Assembly: GCA_043777755.1 (NCBI GenBank)
Contig: JAYWHK010000177.1
Coordinates: 1-25,114 of the forward strand
Reading direction: 5' to 3'
Source: CANHEE01 sp043777755
GTDB taxonomy: Bacteria > Bacteroidota > Bacteroidia > Chitinophagales > Saprospiraceae
DNA length: 25,114 nt
The notes below the pieces were generated by a model, which was given only the letters and a program-made list of their open reading frames with translations, searched no databases and was not told where the DNA came from. Below, one piece after another: positions 7,908 through 17,379 of the stretch; positions within the stretch are counted from its first letter, which is position 1; every line of letters starts with the position of its first letter. A program made the translations under genes and the position numbers.

Positions 7908-10900
7908 TTATTCTTTTATCAGCGTTGTTGTAGCGGTTATTTTACCATTATTTACAAACGTCAATATGTATGTCCCCGTAGTAATATTACCTAAATCAAG
8001 ATTTATTTCATTCTGATTTTCAGTAAGATATACCTCTTTTTGCAATACTATTCTTCCCAATATATCCACGACAATGATTTGATTGGTCATTGCATTTTCT
8101 ACATTGATTTGAAGCGTCAAAAGGTCTTGTACTGGATTAGGAAAAGCCTTGAAGTTCTTGACCAAAACAGCGTCAATAATTTTTGTAACTGTCGTTGTTG
8201 AAATCTTATAATTACGAGCAAATTGACCACGAACTTCGCCGCCAGGATTTGCAGATGTATGGAAATTCACATAAATACTATCTCCTCTAAAAGCTTTTTC
8301 GTTGGCTGCGCCGAACTTTGGAGTCGTCGCTTGTGACCAATAACCGTATAAACCTGTTGTTGCTGCCAATCCATAGACAACACCGCCATTTGAGCCTTTT
8401 ACTGCTTTGTGAAAATGTGCTGATGTAACAGCTCCACTCAATCCATCAACCGCTACCATATAATGTGCCGAAGATAAAAAACGGTCAATTGTGACTAAAC
8501 CGCCACCCATTGCTTTACTTGTATTTGCTGGAACTTCTTGTAAGCCTGATACTTCCGCAATGTAACCTTCTCGTGCCAAACGATATACCTGACCACGGAT
8601 TTCGCCCGTTGCTGGATTATTGGCAGTATGTACGTTGATGTAATAATTTCCTGACAATAAATTGTTAACTGCCGCTTTTGTCAAAGTTGCGCCAGTAATC
8701 GTACCAGAAATTACGTTGCCTGTACCTGCGCCCAAGTCAAATTCTACGCCACCATTCATACCTGGCGCACCTATGTGAATATGAGAAGCCGTAACTGCAC
8801 TTGTCAAATCTATCGTTGTGATGCGGTAAGAAAGTGTATCCATAGAAGGCGACAATGACAAACGGGCTACGCCTTGCCCTTGTGAAAACACTGCTGGATT
8901 ACCCAGTTGTTGAATGTCTAATTTCGCATCAAATTGTAGTCCGCTATAAGTTGCCAATTGACCACGAATCTCGCCGCCTGGATTTGCTGCCGTATGTATA
9001 TTGAAATACACTTTTTCTGCTGCTACATCTGCTGCAAAACTTGCTGGTAAAGCTACTGTTCCAATAATTGTATTTCCAAAAATAAAAGAAGAAACATCAA
9101 GTAATACGCCACCGTTGCTACCTGCTGCACCAAGATGAAAATGTGCGCTAGTTATCGCACCGCTCAAACCCTGAGCAACTACTTTGAATTGTAGGTGTTG
9201 TCCGCTTTTATCCATGCTAAACACGCCTGAACCAGTAGCATTTGTTACTACCGCTGGTGATTGCGCTGCGCCATTCAAGTCTGCAAAATAACCTTTGTCG
9301 TCTTCTACTATAATTTGACCACGGATTTCACCGCCTGGATTTGCTGCCGTATGTACATTCAAATAAAATGCGCCTGTAAGGAATTTTTTAAGATTGGCTG
9401 GAGATAAGTCCGCACCAGTCAGCATCAAACGAGCTACATTTCCTGTCAAATTTTTTGTTAAATCTTTGAAAACACCACCGTTAGCACCTGCTTTTCCTTC
9501 ATGAATGTGCATTGCAGTTGCTTTCAAGCCTGTAAATGCAATATTTACTTGCATGGTGTCCCGAGTCGCATTCAACATGAATGAAGCGACACCGTTTGCG
9601 GTTGTCGTCACGGCTGGTACTTCATTTGAACCTTGCAAACGAGCCGATAAAGTCAAACGATTGCTCAAATGACCAAAAGGTGCAGCTGCCGAAGGAATTT
9701 TTACTGTAATAATACTCGTTAATTTACTTGCAATATCACGGATTCCAATACCATTTCCAATTCGACCGACCAATTGGGTTGCGCCACTCGCTGGGTTTAT
9801 CGTATATAAATTATCATAATTATTTCCACCTAAAACATTGGCTGCCAGATAAATAGTATTTTCTACTGTATTGCCTACTTTAGTAGGAGAAACATCCATA
9901 TCTACCGAATAATCCAATGAATCAAGTACTAAGCCAAGCGAACCAAGCGTATTCAAAAAACCTCCGTTTGGCGTATTTTGAAGTAAAAAAAGTCCTGCTT
10001 TTTCATCAATATCGTATAATTTGGTACTCGTTGCGCCGTCGAAACTATTAAGGTATGCACCCGAACCTACGTGCGCTGTTTTACCAAAATTTGCATCATT
10101 TGCCTTGTAAGTCAATACCGTATCAACGATAGGTTTGATAGGTTTTGTCATAATATTCAAGCGATAATTCGTGCGTGTTGCAGCACTCATAATACGAAGT
10201 CGATTGGCAGAAGGGTTAAAATCAAAAGCAATATTAGCTGTTGCTCCAAGGTTCATTTTTACACTATCCGCAAAAATCGTAGCAATACCCGTACTGTCAT
10301 TGAGCGTATAAATCGTTGCCATTGTATCTCCAAGTGTGTTGTAACCCAAAGAATATATCTTAAAATCTTGCGGACGAATGTCCATTCCTACCAAAGTTTG
10401 CCCCATTTTAACGCCCGTAATTGGCAAATCTTTACGAATTACAGTTGGATTTTTATTGTCAAAACTAACCAAACGAGGTGCGGCTGTAGTCGTCAAACCA
10501 TACACCAAATCACCCTGTAAAGCAGGAATTGTTCTATCAATCGCTACCGCAATATCTATAACTTCCATTGCTGTTGCGCCAATATCACCAACGAGCGTAG
10601 CTGCTCCTGTCATTGGATTAATCGTATATAATTGGTCTGCGCCACTTGTTGTATTGGCAGCCAAATAAATAACATTTTTTTGCGCTTCAAACGCTACGTC
10701 CATGTCAATCGTTTTGTCACTTGCATTGAGCGTAAGTCCAATATTTCCAATTGTTTTGATTTGTCCATTATTGGGATTCGTTGCAACAAAAGCAGTTCCA
10801 AACACCGAATTGGCTTCATCTAAGTAATAAAGCGTCGTTTTTGTAGCGGAAACGTAGCTATTTGTATAAGCGATTTGACCAACTTGCGGCATAGATGCAG

Positions 10901-11396
10901 CGTTAGCATCGCCCACTCCGTAGGTTAAATCTGTATCTGTTGCTACGATTGTGCCTAAGTCAGGGTGTAGTCTGTAATTTTTACGGTTGGTAGAAAGCAC
11001 CCGAACTCTATCTACGGTTGGATTAAAATCCATGGCGATATTGTCCGTATTTGCACCTAAGTTAATCATCAAATCCGCTGTTCCGAGTGGCGAAAGCGCA
11101 CCTGTTGAAGGATTGAGCTTGTACAAACGACCCGTAGCATTCGTTGGATTGTAACCTAATGCATATAGCTCTCCTGTTCGAGGTCGGCTATCCAATGCCA
11201 CTAAATTTTGTCCAGCCAACAATCCTGTTACCGCCGTCATTGTAGTAATGTTGTTAGGAGCAGTTGCCGAAAACTGAATCAATTGACTCGTTTTTGTTAG
11301 CGCAAAAATATTTTGTGCTTTGCTATTTTGAAAAACAAGCAGTAAGGCAAAAACTAAAATGTTTTTGAAAAAAAAGAAAGTATTGTTTTGTGTCAT
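7908..11396 (-). CDS. Secreted DUF4394/CHRD multidomain protein with T9SS sorting domain
   Basis: 1162 residues. The signal peptide ends near NSKAQ (residue 28). Two DUF4394 domains follow (about 29-285 and 296-562), each with a conserved DFNP segment. Four CHRD domains come next (about 580-694, 702-813, 821-936 and 944-1058). Each carries an HxH...NGGV motif and ends in a HTxxNP..GE(I/V)RGQ motif. The last ~78 residues are a T9SS type A sorting domain (FPNPVQDLLTL ... GTYILTFVNNG), so the protein is probably carried across the outer membrane and attached to the surface or released. DUF4394 is of unknown role; CHRD is known from chordin but its bacterial role is unclear. No enzymatic motif is visible. 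It is a monocistronic gene with its own terminator. Confidence 0.9.
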   Translation of the reverse strand: MTQNNTFFFFKNILVFALLLVFQNSKAQNIFALTKTSQLIQFSATAPNNITTMTAVTGLLAGQNLVALDSRPRTGELYALGYNPTNATGRLYKLNPSTGALSPLGTADLMINLGANTDNIAMDFNPTVDRVRVLSTNRKNYRLHPDLGTIVATDTDLTYGVGDANAASMPQVGQIAYTNSYVSATKTTLYYLDEANSVFGTAFVATNPNNGQIKTIGNIGLTLNASDKTIDMDVAFEAQKNVIYLAANTTSGADQLYTINPMTGAATLVGDIGATAMEVIDIAVAIDRTIPALQGDLVYGLTTTAAPRLVSFDNKNPTVIRKDLPITGVKMGQTLVGMDIRPQDFKIYSLGYNTLGDTMATIYTLNDSTGIATIFADSVKMNLGATANIAFDFNPSANRLRIMSAATRTNYRLNIMTKPIKPIVDTVLTYKANDANFGKTAHVGSGAYLNSFDGATSTKLYDIDEKAGLFLLQNTPNGGFLNTLGSLGLVLDSLDYSVDMDVSPTKVGNTVENTIYLAANVLGGNNYDNLYTINPASGATQLVGRIGNGIGIRDIASKLTSIITVKIPSAAAPFGHLSNRLTLSARLQGSNEVPAVTTTANGVASFMLNATRDTMQVNIAFTGLKATAMHIHEGKAGANGGVFKDLTKNLTGNVARLMLTGADLSPANLKKFLTGAFYLNVHTAANPGGEIRGQIIVEDDKGYFADLNGAAQSPAVVTNATGSGVFSMDKSGQHLQFKVVAQGLSGAITSAHFHLGAAGSNGGVLLDVSSFIFGNTIIGTVALPASFAADVAAEKVYFNIHTAANPGGEIRGQLATYSGLQFDAKLDIQQLGNPAVFSQGQGVARLSLSPSMDTLSYRITTIDLTSAVTASHIHIGAPGMNGGVEFDLGAGTGNVISGTITGATLTKAAVNNLLSGNYYINVHTANNPATGEIRGQVYRLAREGYIAEVSGLQEVPANTSKAMGGGLVTIDRFLSSAHYMVAVDGLSGAVTSAHFHKAVKGSNGGVVYGLAATTGLYGYWSQATTPKFGAANEKAFRGDSIYVNFHTSANPGGEVRGQFARNYKISTTTVTKIIDAVLVKNFKAFPNPVQDLLTLQINVENAMTNQIIVVDILGRIVLQKEVYLTENQNEINLDLGNITTGTYILTFVNNGKITATTTLIKE

Positions 11397-11564
11397 CGTA
11401 AATATTTTTTATTTTAAAAATAAATTAAATTGTATTAAAATTACATACGATTACAATGCTTGATTTGGATTTTTAAAGTAAGAAAATAGTGATAAAACTG
11501 GAATTTTTTATTACTATTTTCCTACTCCTCTGTAGCTTATATAGTAGTTGAGAATTTTATATAT

Positions 11565-11595
11565 TTTGATAAAAGTAAAAAATGTATTACTTTTG
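11565..11595 (+). promoter_or_regulatory. Promoter of kup
   Basis: TTTG at 11565-11568 and TACTTTTG at 11588-11595 are separated by 19 bases, the ideal Bacteroidetes -33/-7 spacing. The predicted transcript start is about 20 bases before the kup ATG. No known potassium-responsive riboswitch is obvious in so short a leader. Confidence 0.75.
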
Positions 11596-11622
11596 CGGCT
11601 AAAATAATTCATATCTTAAAAA

Positions 11623-13584
11623 ATGAGTAATCATAACCACAGTAAAGTAAGCGCAGCTTCTCTTTTAGTTGCGCTCGGTATTATTTATGGCGACATCGGA
11701 ACGAGTCCTTTGTATGCCTTACGAGCCGTTATCGGCAGTCGTGAAATCAGCGAAATGCTTGTTTATGGCGGTGTTTCGGCGATATTTTGGACGCTTTTTT
11801 TCCAAACGACGTTAAAATACGTTTTGATAACGCTGCAAGCAGACAATAAAGGCGAAGGAGGTATCTTTTCTCTTTATGCTTTGGTCAAACGCTACGGAAA
11901 ACATTTGACTATTCCAGCAATTTTGGGCGCAACGACGCTTTTGGCTGACGGTATCATTACGCCACCAATTTCGGTTGCTTCGGCAGTCGAAGGTTTGGCG
12001 AATATTAAAGGTTTGGAGGAAACCTTCAAACCTGGTAACGGTACAGTGCTTTTGACTATTATCATCATACTAACTGCGCTATTTTCTGTTCAGCGTTTCG
12101 GAACACATATTATCGGAAAAGCATTTGGACCGATTATGTTTGTTTGGTTCACGATGTTGTTGGTAGGTGGTATCAGCCAAATTGTTCATCATCCAGAAGT
12201 TATCAAAGCATTGAATCCTTATTATGCTTATGATTTACTTTGCAATTACCCGTCTGGTTTTTGGCTCTTGGGTGGTGTATTCTTATGCACGACTGGAGCA
12301 GAGGCATTGTATAGCGATTTGGGTCATTGTGGCTTAAAAAATATCAGAATCAGTTGGATTTATGTAAAAATCTGTCTAATTATTTGTTATCTTGGTCAAG
12401 CAGCTTGGACAATGAATGAAGGTGGGCAGTACATGGCTGGTCGTAATCCATTTTATGAAATGTTCCCTGATTGGTTTTTACTTCCTGCCATAATTATTGC
12501 CACTTCTGCGACAGTTATCGCTTCTCAAGCATTGATTACGGGCAGTTATACGCTTATCAATGAAGCGGTGAATTTAGGTTTTTGGCCTCGTGTTGCGGTT
12601 AGACAACCTTCTGAAAGCAAAGGTCAAATCTACATTCCAAGTATCAATTTATTGTTATGGATTGGTTGTGTGGCGGTTGTTCTTTATTTCAAAACGTCGG
12701 AACACATGGAAGGAGCTTATGGTTTTTTCATCACGCTTACGATGTTGATGACGACGACGCTTTTAACAACCTATTTAATTGCTATCAAAAAATGGAATAA
12801 AATATTGGTATATGGTTTGGTTGCTTTATTTTTCATTATAGAATCTGCATTTTTGGTTGCCAATGTCATAAAGTTAAAAGAAAGTTTTATCGTTTTGTTT
12901 TTAGCTTTAGCGATATTTGCTATAATGTACATCTGGTATTTTGCCCGTAAACGGATGAATGAGTTTATGAAATTTGTGAGTCTAAATGACTATAAAGATA
13001 CTTTGTCCGAATTGACAGAAGACCAATCTATCCCGAAATACGCTACACACCTTATTTATCTGACAAAAGCAGAACATACTACTCAAATTGAAGAACGAAT
13101 TGTGCAGTCTATTTTGGCAAAAAAACCTAAAAGAGCTGATGTTTATTGGATGTTTCACATCAATCATACCAACGAACCTTATACGAAGGAGTACAAAGTA
13201 GAGGAATTGGTCAATGACAAAATCATTCGTGTGGATATTAATTTAGGTTTTAGAGTACAACCTAAATCGGGAAGTTATTTTAAGCAAATTCTTCAAGATC
13301 TCGTAGATGCAAAAGAAATGGAATTGCACAATCGCCCGAATGGTTCTACTCGATACAACAAAGAAGCTGACTACAAATTTGTATTGATTGAAAGATTTTT
13401 GTCTGTAGAAAATGAATTTTCATTTAAAGACGGTTTTTTACTTAATGGATATTTTATGTTAAAATATCTTGGACAAGGTGATAAAGCTGCTTTTGGTTTG
13501 GAAAAAGACGATGTGGAAACAGAAAATATGCCTTTGGTATATGCAGCAGCTGAACCAAATCAATTGACATGGATAAGGAAGTAA
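11623..13584 (+). CDS. kup: Low-affinity potassium uptake permease Kup
   Basis: 653 residues, the usual Kup/HAK/KT length. The N-terminus holds the family signature GIIYGDIGTSPLYALRAV, then DNKGEGGIFSLYALV. About twelve hydrophobic segments fill residues 10-440, and a hydrophilic cytoplasmic C-terminal domain takes the last ~200 residues. It should import potassium through the inner membrane, probably with protons, and support growth when other uptake systems are limiting. It stands alone with its own promoter and shares a bidirectional terminator with the convergent gene at 13660. No truncation or odd residue is seen. Confidence 0.96.
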   Translation: MSNHNHSKVSAASLLVALGIIYGDIGTSPLYALRAVIGSREISEMLVYGGVSAIFWTLFFQTTLKYVLITLQADNKGEGGIFSLYALVKRYGKHLTIPAILGATTLLADGIITPPISVASAVEGLANIKGLEETFKPGNGTVLLTIIIILTALFSVQRFGTHIIGKAFGPIMFVWFTMLLVGGISQIVHHPEVIKALNPYYAYDLLCNYPSGFWLLGGVFLCTTGAEALYSDLGHCGLKNIRISWIYVKICLIICYLGQAAWTMNEGGQYMAGRNPFYEMFPDWFLLPAIIIATSATVIASQALITGSYTLINEAVNLGFWPRVAVRQPSESKGQIYIPSINLLLWIGCVAVVLYFKTSEHMEGAYGFFITLTMLMTTTLLTTYLIAIKKWNKILVYGLVALFFIIESAFLVANVIKLKESFIVLFLALAIFAIMYIWYFARKRMNEFMKFVSLNDYKDTLSELTEDQSIPKYATHLIYLTKAEHTTQIEERIVQSILAKKPKRADVYWMFHINHTNEPYTKEYKVEELVNDKIIRVDINLGFRVQPKSGSYFKQILQDLVDAKEMELHNRPNGSTRYNKEADYKFVLIERFLSVENEFSFKDGFLLNGYFMLKYLGQGDKAAFGLEKDDVETENMPLVYAAAEPNQLTWIRK

Positions 13585-13603
13585 ATTTACGTTAAAATTC
13601 TAT

Positions 13604-13654
13604 AAAAAAAGCCACTTTGATGCAGTAAATACTTGCAATCAAAGTGGCTTTTTT
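13604..13654. terminator. Bidirectional terminator between kup and the convergent nuclease gene
   Basis: A perfect 11-bp stem (13611-13621 with 13638-13648) is flanked by an A run at 13604-13610 and a T run at 13649-13654, so it can end transcription from both sides. Confidence 0.92.
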
Positions 13655-13659
13655 AGTTT

Positions 13660-14301
13660 CTATCTATTCAAGATTAAGTCTTTTAGTTTCCTCAAAATAA
13701 AAACAATTTGATGTAAATCATTGATATTTGTAGCATCGTAAAGGCGACTTACGCAGTAATCTCGACCTACTAAAGTTGTAAAATTCCATGCTTTTCCTTG
13801 TAACCAACAACCATAAAGTGGTTTGTCGTCTTTATTAAGCTCCTGTGCAAGAATCATTGCAGCCAACATTTGACCTTCGGGGTCATGATCATCACTAATT
13901 GAACGTTTGAATTCTTGAAGAAAAAAATAAGGATTTTTAGGGCGTTCAGCTTTTGTCGGAGAAGCAATCATACTATCAACTACAAGTGAAATAGGAATGT
14001 CATTTACAACGCCAGACAAGCGACGTTCATAAAAAATTTGTATTTTTTCAGGAACATTTACGTTGGCTAAAAATAAAACAAAGCTGATAAAGTTCATTTT
14101 CAGTTCCTCTTCGTTCCAAGCTCTGCCATGTAAGTTTAATTCTTTTTGGATTTTATTCAGTAATTCTAATTCAAATCCATTAAATTCACCTTCTACTTTG
14201 AGCCATTCGTTTAGATTTTCACAAGTTTGATTTTTATTGATGTTAAAACGTTCAATAACCTCAAACCCATCATAGTGATTCAATCTTTCTATATTTTCCA
14301 T
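13660..14301 (-). CDS. Small PD-(D/E)XK nuclease-like protein, copy 2
   Basis: 213 residues, the same length as the protein encoded at 4423-5064 and clearly homologous throughout. The D109, E130/K132 (FFLQEFKR) and DPEGQ positions are all kept. The N-terminal third is the most diverged part and the putative active-site half the most conserved, as expected if the nuclease core is under selection. Its ATG is 11 bases after the stop of the anti-sigma factor gene, so it is probably transcribed with the sigma/anti-sigma pair, unlike copy 1, which has its own promoter. The function is not established: the fold is inferred from motif layout, and the operon link to envelope-type signalling may be chance insertion. 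Confidence 0.8.
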   Translation of the reverse strand: MENIERLNHYDGFEVIERFNINKNQTCENLNEWLKVEGEFNGFELELLNKIQKELNLHGRAWNEEELKMNFISFVLFLANVNVPEKIQIFYERRLSGVVNDIPISLVVDSMIASPTKAERPKNPYFFLQEFKRSISDDHDPEGQMLAAMILAQELNKDDKPLYGCWLQGKAWNFTTLVGRDYCVSRLYDATNINDLHQIVFILRKLKDLILNR

Positions 14302-14312
14302 TGTAAAAAAAT

Positions 14313-15098
14313 TTAAAATTTTCCAATTGCATACATTTCTTCCAATGTTGGCGATGGACTTCCGCCTTCTTTTTCGAGTGTAATGGCAAAAGCAGCAGCT
14401 TCTCCAATAGCTTTCATTTGTTGAAAGTCTTTTGTACTCTCACTTAACATTCCTGCATCAACGGGCCCTTTACTGCCGATTGCCCAAAGTTGATATTGCT
14501 TTCCTTTTGGTGCTGGCGGTAGATTTTCGATGTTGGCAATGAGCGTTTGTGTTTTTGCCTCCCAATAAACGGTTAGCTTAGAATCACTATGATTTGGTGT
14601 ACCAGAAAGTATCAACTTTTTAGTATTTTCATTCGTAATCGTAACCAATTGATTGTCTTTTTGTTCATAAGACGTTCTTAAAACATCATACTCTTCTACT
14701 ACTCGAGATTTTTCTGATTTTAAACTTCTGATTTCTAAATTTGCTTCATTTAATCTTTGCGTATTGTAAAAATTAAAAAAAGCACTGATTACAAGTCCCA
14801 CCATACTTGCGACCATACCATAAGAAGCAAAACGATTATTGGGCATTTGAACAATCTTTGCCGAAGGTTTTTCTTCCTGTTTTATTCTTGCTAAAATGGC
14901 TGCTTTTTGGTCGTTTTGAGGTGTTTGAGCTTCCGAAAAGGCATAGTTTTCAAGGGCAATTTCTATTTTTGTAATTTCATCTTTGATTTCAGGAAACTGG
15001 CGAGCGTACGCCTCTACTTCTCGTTTTTCTCTCGGAGAAAGCAAGTCAGCGACGTATTCTTCTAAAATACCAGATGCTATGTAATCTTGAATGTTCAT
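14313..15098 (-). CDS. RskA-like anti-sigma factor (membrane)
   Basis: 261 residues. The N-terminal ~75 residues (DYIASGILEEYVADLLSPREKREVE) form the cytoplasmic sigma-binding helical domain typical of Bacteroidetes RskA/RsiW-like proteins. One transmembrane helix lies at about 91-111, a predicted coiled coil at about 113-150, and an RskA C-terminal beta domain at about 160-261 (containing LPPAPKGKQYQLWAIGSKGPVDAGML) in the periplasm. It should hold the ECF sigma factor encoded just upstream inactive until a periplasmic signal arrives. Its ATG is two bases after the sigma factor stop, showing translational coupling. I see no zinc-binding HxxxCxxC motif. Confidence 0.88.
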   Translation of the reverse strand: MNIQDYIASGILEEYVADLLSPREKREVEAYARQFPEIKDEITKIEIALENYAFSEAQTPQNDQKAAILARIKQEEKPSAKIVQMPNNRFASYGMVASMVGLVISAFFNFYNTQRLNEANLEIRSLKSEKSRVVEEYDVLRTSYEQKDNQLVTITNENTKKLILSGTPNHSDSKLTVYWEAKTQTLIANIENLPPAPKGKQYQLWAIGSKGPVDAGMLSESTKDFQQMKAIGEAAAFAITLEKEGGSPSPTLEEMYAIGKF

Positions 15099-15100
15099 TT

Positions 15101-15664
15101 TTATTTAATAATCAAAAATAGTAATAATGCAAAATATTTTCTCAAATGGATAATGGCAGTTCGGACTCTTGTTTTGACTGTTCCCAAAGGCAAATTTAAT
15201 TTTTCGGCAGTTTCAGCGTGCGTAAAACCTTGAAAATAAATATGCTCTATCAAAACTCGTAAATCATCAGGCATTTTGGCGACCATTTCTTTCAGTCCAA
15301 TAATTTCTTCGTTAAAAAACGTTTGTTCCGTCTTGTCTATTGTATTTACGGAAGAATCAAGCTCTTGGTTTTTTTGAGAGAAACTTTTTAATCTGGTATA
15401 ATCAATTGCTGTGTTTCGGGCAATGTTTATGAGCCATGTAAAAAGTCGCCCTTTATTTTCGTCATAACTATCTCGACTTCTCCATACTTTTACAAATACA
15501 TCTTGCAAAACTTCTTCTGCCAGTTCATGGTTTGGTACAATTTTTAGAATCGCCCCGAACAACGCTGCACTGAATTTGTCGTACGCCAAAGCAATACCTT
15601 CTTGGTTGCTTTGTTGCAGCATTGCTACAATCGTACTGTCTTCTATGTGCGTTGATTTTGCCAA
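15101..15664 (-). CDS. ECF sigma factor paired with an RskA-like anti-sigma factor
   Basis: 187 residues. Region 2 spans about 26-95 (AEEVLQDVFVKVWRSRDSYDE, then GRLFTWLINIARNTAIDYTR) and region 4 about 120-175 (GFTHAETAEKLNLPLGTVKTRVR). It is of the SigK/SigL-like ECF type that goes with RskA. The start is a TTG at 15664; no ATG lies upstream in frame, and the first internal ATG would remove the conserved start of region 2. It is the first gene of an apparent operon: sigma, anti-sigma, small nuclease. A TACCTTTG box at 15692-15685 (minus strand) sits 20 bases before the TTG, but no good -33 element goes with it. Confidence 0.92.
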   Translation of the reverse strand: MAKSTHIEDSTIVAMLQQSNQEGIALAYDKFSAALFGAILKIVPNHELAEEVLQDVFVKVWRSRDSYDENKGRLFTWLINIARNTAIDYTRLKSFSQKNQELDSSVNTIDKTEQTFFNEEIIGLKEMVAKMPDDLRVLIEHIYFQGFTHAETAEKLNLPLGTVKTRVRTAIIHLRKYFALLLFLIIK

Positions 15665-15775
15665 TTTGATTTTTAAAATTTTTGCAAAGGTAAGGTGTTT
15701 TTTTTGATTTATAGAACACCCTTTTTAAATTGTCTTAAAAATGACATTTTAAAAGAACTATATTTTACCAAAAAT

Positions 15776-17323
15776 TTATTTCTTCTTTCTCTTTGGTGCT
15801 GAAAAATCAGTTTCTACATCATATCTTACCAAATACGTTTTAATATTGACCCCTTCAATAAGCTCGTCCGCTTCTTGTAGAATTGGATTTGTAATCGTAT
15901 TTTTTGCAAAAACGAGGTACACACCTTCAGTCAGGTTGAGCTTTTTAATATAGTAAGCCAATTGTTGTTTTCCTTCTTCAAATTGTTTTTCGTAGTAAAA
16001 AATCTTTGCTTCTATCACAAATTCTCTGCCATCAATATTCACAAGAAGGTCACTTCTGCCCAACGCTACGTGTGGTTCTAAATAACTTTTACCACCTAAA
16101 ACTTGTAAAAAAGATTGAATGTATGTTTCAAAACTATAGACCAAAGCAGCTTCTTTTAGACCTGTCATTTTACCTTTTTCGTCATGTTCCATAAAATAGC
16201 GAAAACCACGACGTTTGGCATAAATTTGATAATCACGAATAATCTTCTCTACATTAAGTTGTTTATTAGGCAAAAAATAATCGCTAACAATCAAGTTTTC
16301 CATAATTTCTTCCGATTCGCCATTCATTGGCGCAGCAAAAGCAGCATGTAGGCATTTGCGGTAAAGCGGCACACCAAAAACGATATTGTTGTTATCATCT
16401 GACGTAATTACACCATTTACAGTTAATTCCTTTATTCGTTCTTCTTGTATCATAAAAGCTCTTGATTTTTCATCAAACAACAATTGCTCTACAAATTTGC
16501 GGTGTTTTTTAGCTTTTTCAACAATATTTGATACATTTTTATTGATTTTTATAGCAATATAATTCGTTTCTACTTTTAAATAATGCTCAAATTCAAAAAC
16601 GGGAACATTTGGAAATAGCTGTACCAAACTCCCTGCAAAACCATTGACCAAACCAGGTTGCCCTGCGGTCATGTAGCAAATACGCTCTTTTACTTTTGGA
16701 GAAAAAAGTTGTCCCGTTTCTGTTTCGTGCATTGCCAAGAGTTCCAAAATTTCTTCTTCTGTAAAATAAGGCACTTCTAATTCTTCGTTGATGTTAAAAG
16801 GACTTACTGCACCTTGCATCGTACCTGTGATATTGCGCACGCCAACAAGGATAACTGATTTAAGACAATGACTGTCTCGTGTATGGTATAACTCTCGTAT
16901 AGTATGCAAAAATGTGTTCAAATATTCAATATTAATCCCTTCTACCTCATCTACCACAAGAATCATTTTTTCAGATTTATGGCTTTCTACCGCTTTGGCG
17001 ATAGCCGCAAAACTCGAGTTGGAAACTTCTATACCCCATGCCTCTGTCATCTTTCTTGCTAAGGTATCCAAAAACCAAGCTTCACTTTGCTGATAAAAAT
17101 ACTCGAAATTCGTATAACATACCTTATACCCTTCTGTTTTCAACTGCGCTCCGAGCATCTGAAAAAACGTAGATTTACCTGATTGTCGTGGTGCAAAAAG
17201 GGTAAAATAGCGGTCATTATAGACTAATTTTTTACCTTGTTGCATTAAAGCATGACGAGGTAGTGTATAGTGCCTTTCGAGTATATTTGGACCAGAGGAA
17301 TTAAATTCTTTTTTAAATTGCAT
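15776..17323 (-). CDS. AAA-like ATPase fused to a PD-(D/E)XK nuclease domain, second copy
   Basis: 515 residues from the ATG at 17323. A longer frame could begin at a TTG at 17350, but that codon overlaps the likely -7 box TATCTTTG (17355-17348, minus strand), so I reject it. Walker A is APRQSGKST (44-52) and Walker B ILVVDE (121-126). The C-terminal nuclease core has D425 in GRSDLLVNIDG and E438/K440 in EFVIEAKIFYYE, then GKQQLAYYIKKL. The C-terminus is strongly basic (PKRKKK). It shares architecture but little obvious sequence with the protein at 5646-7196, so the two are not recent duplicates. A nucleic-acid-acting ATPase/nuclease is inferred; target unknown. Confidence 0.84.
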   Translation of the reverse strand: MQFKKEFNSSGPNILERHYTLPRHALMQQGKKLVYNDRYFTLFAPRQSGKSTFFQMLGAQLKTEGYKVCYTNFEYFYQQSEAWFLDTLARKMTEAWGIEVSNSSFAAIAKAVESHKSEKMILVVDEVEGINIEYLNTFLHTIRELYHTRDSHCLKSVILVGVRNITGTMQGAVSPFNINEELEVPYFTEEEILELLAMHETETGQLFSPKVKERICYMTAGQPGLVNGFAGSLVQLFPNVPVFEFEHYLKVETNYIAIKINKNVSNIVEKAKKHRKFVEQLLFDEKSRAFMIQEERIKELTVNGVITSDDNNNIVFGVPLYRKCLHAAFAAPMNGESEEIMENLIVSDYFLPNKQLNVEKIIRDYQIYAKRRGFRYFMEHDEKGKMTGLKEAALVYSFETYIQSFLQVLGGKSYLEPHVALGRSDLLVNIDGREFVIEAKIFYYEKQFEEGKQQLAYYIKKLNLTEGVYLVFAKNTITNPILQEADELIEGVNIKTYLVRYDVETDFSAPKRKKK

Positions 17324-17379
17324 GACTGAAAATTTAGAATTAGAGGGCAAAGATAACGTTTTTTTGCATTACAATGTAT

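Noticed and set aside
7765..8016. Plus-strand open frame of 83 codons
   Set aside because: It runs across the intron 5' end, a terminator and the antisense of the T9SS domain, so it is a chance frame.
17324..17350. TTG start of the second AAA/nuclease fusion
   Set aside because: It overlaps the likely -7 promoter element; the ATG at 17323 is more likely.
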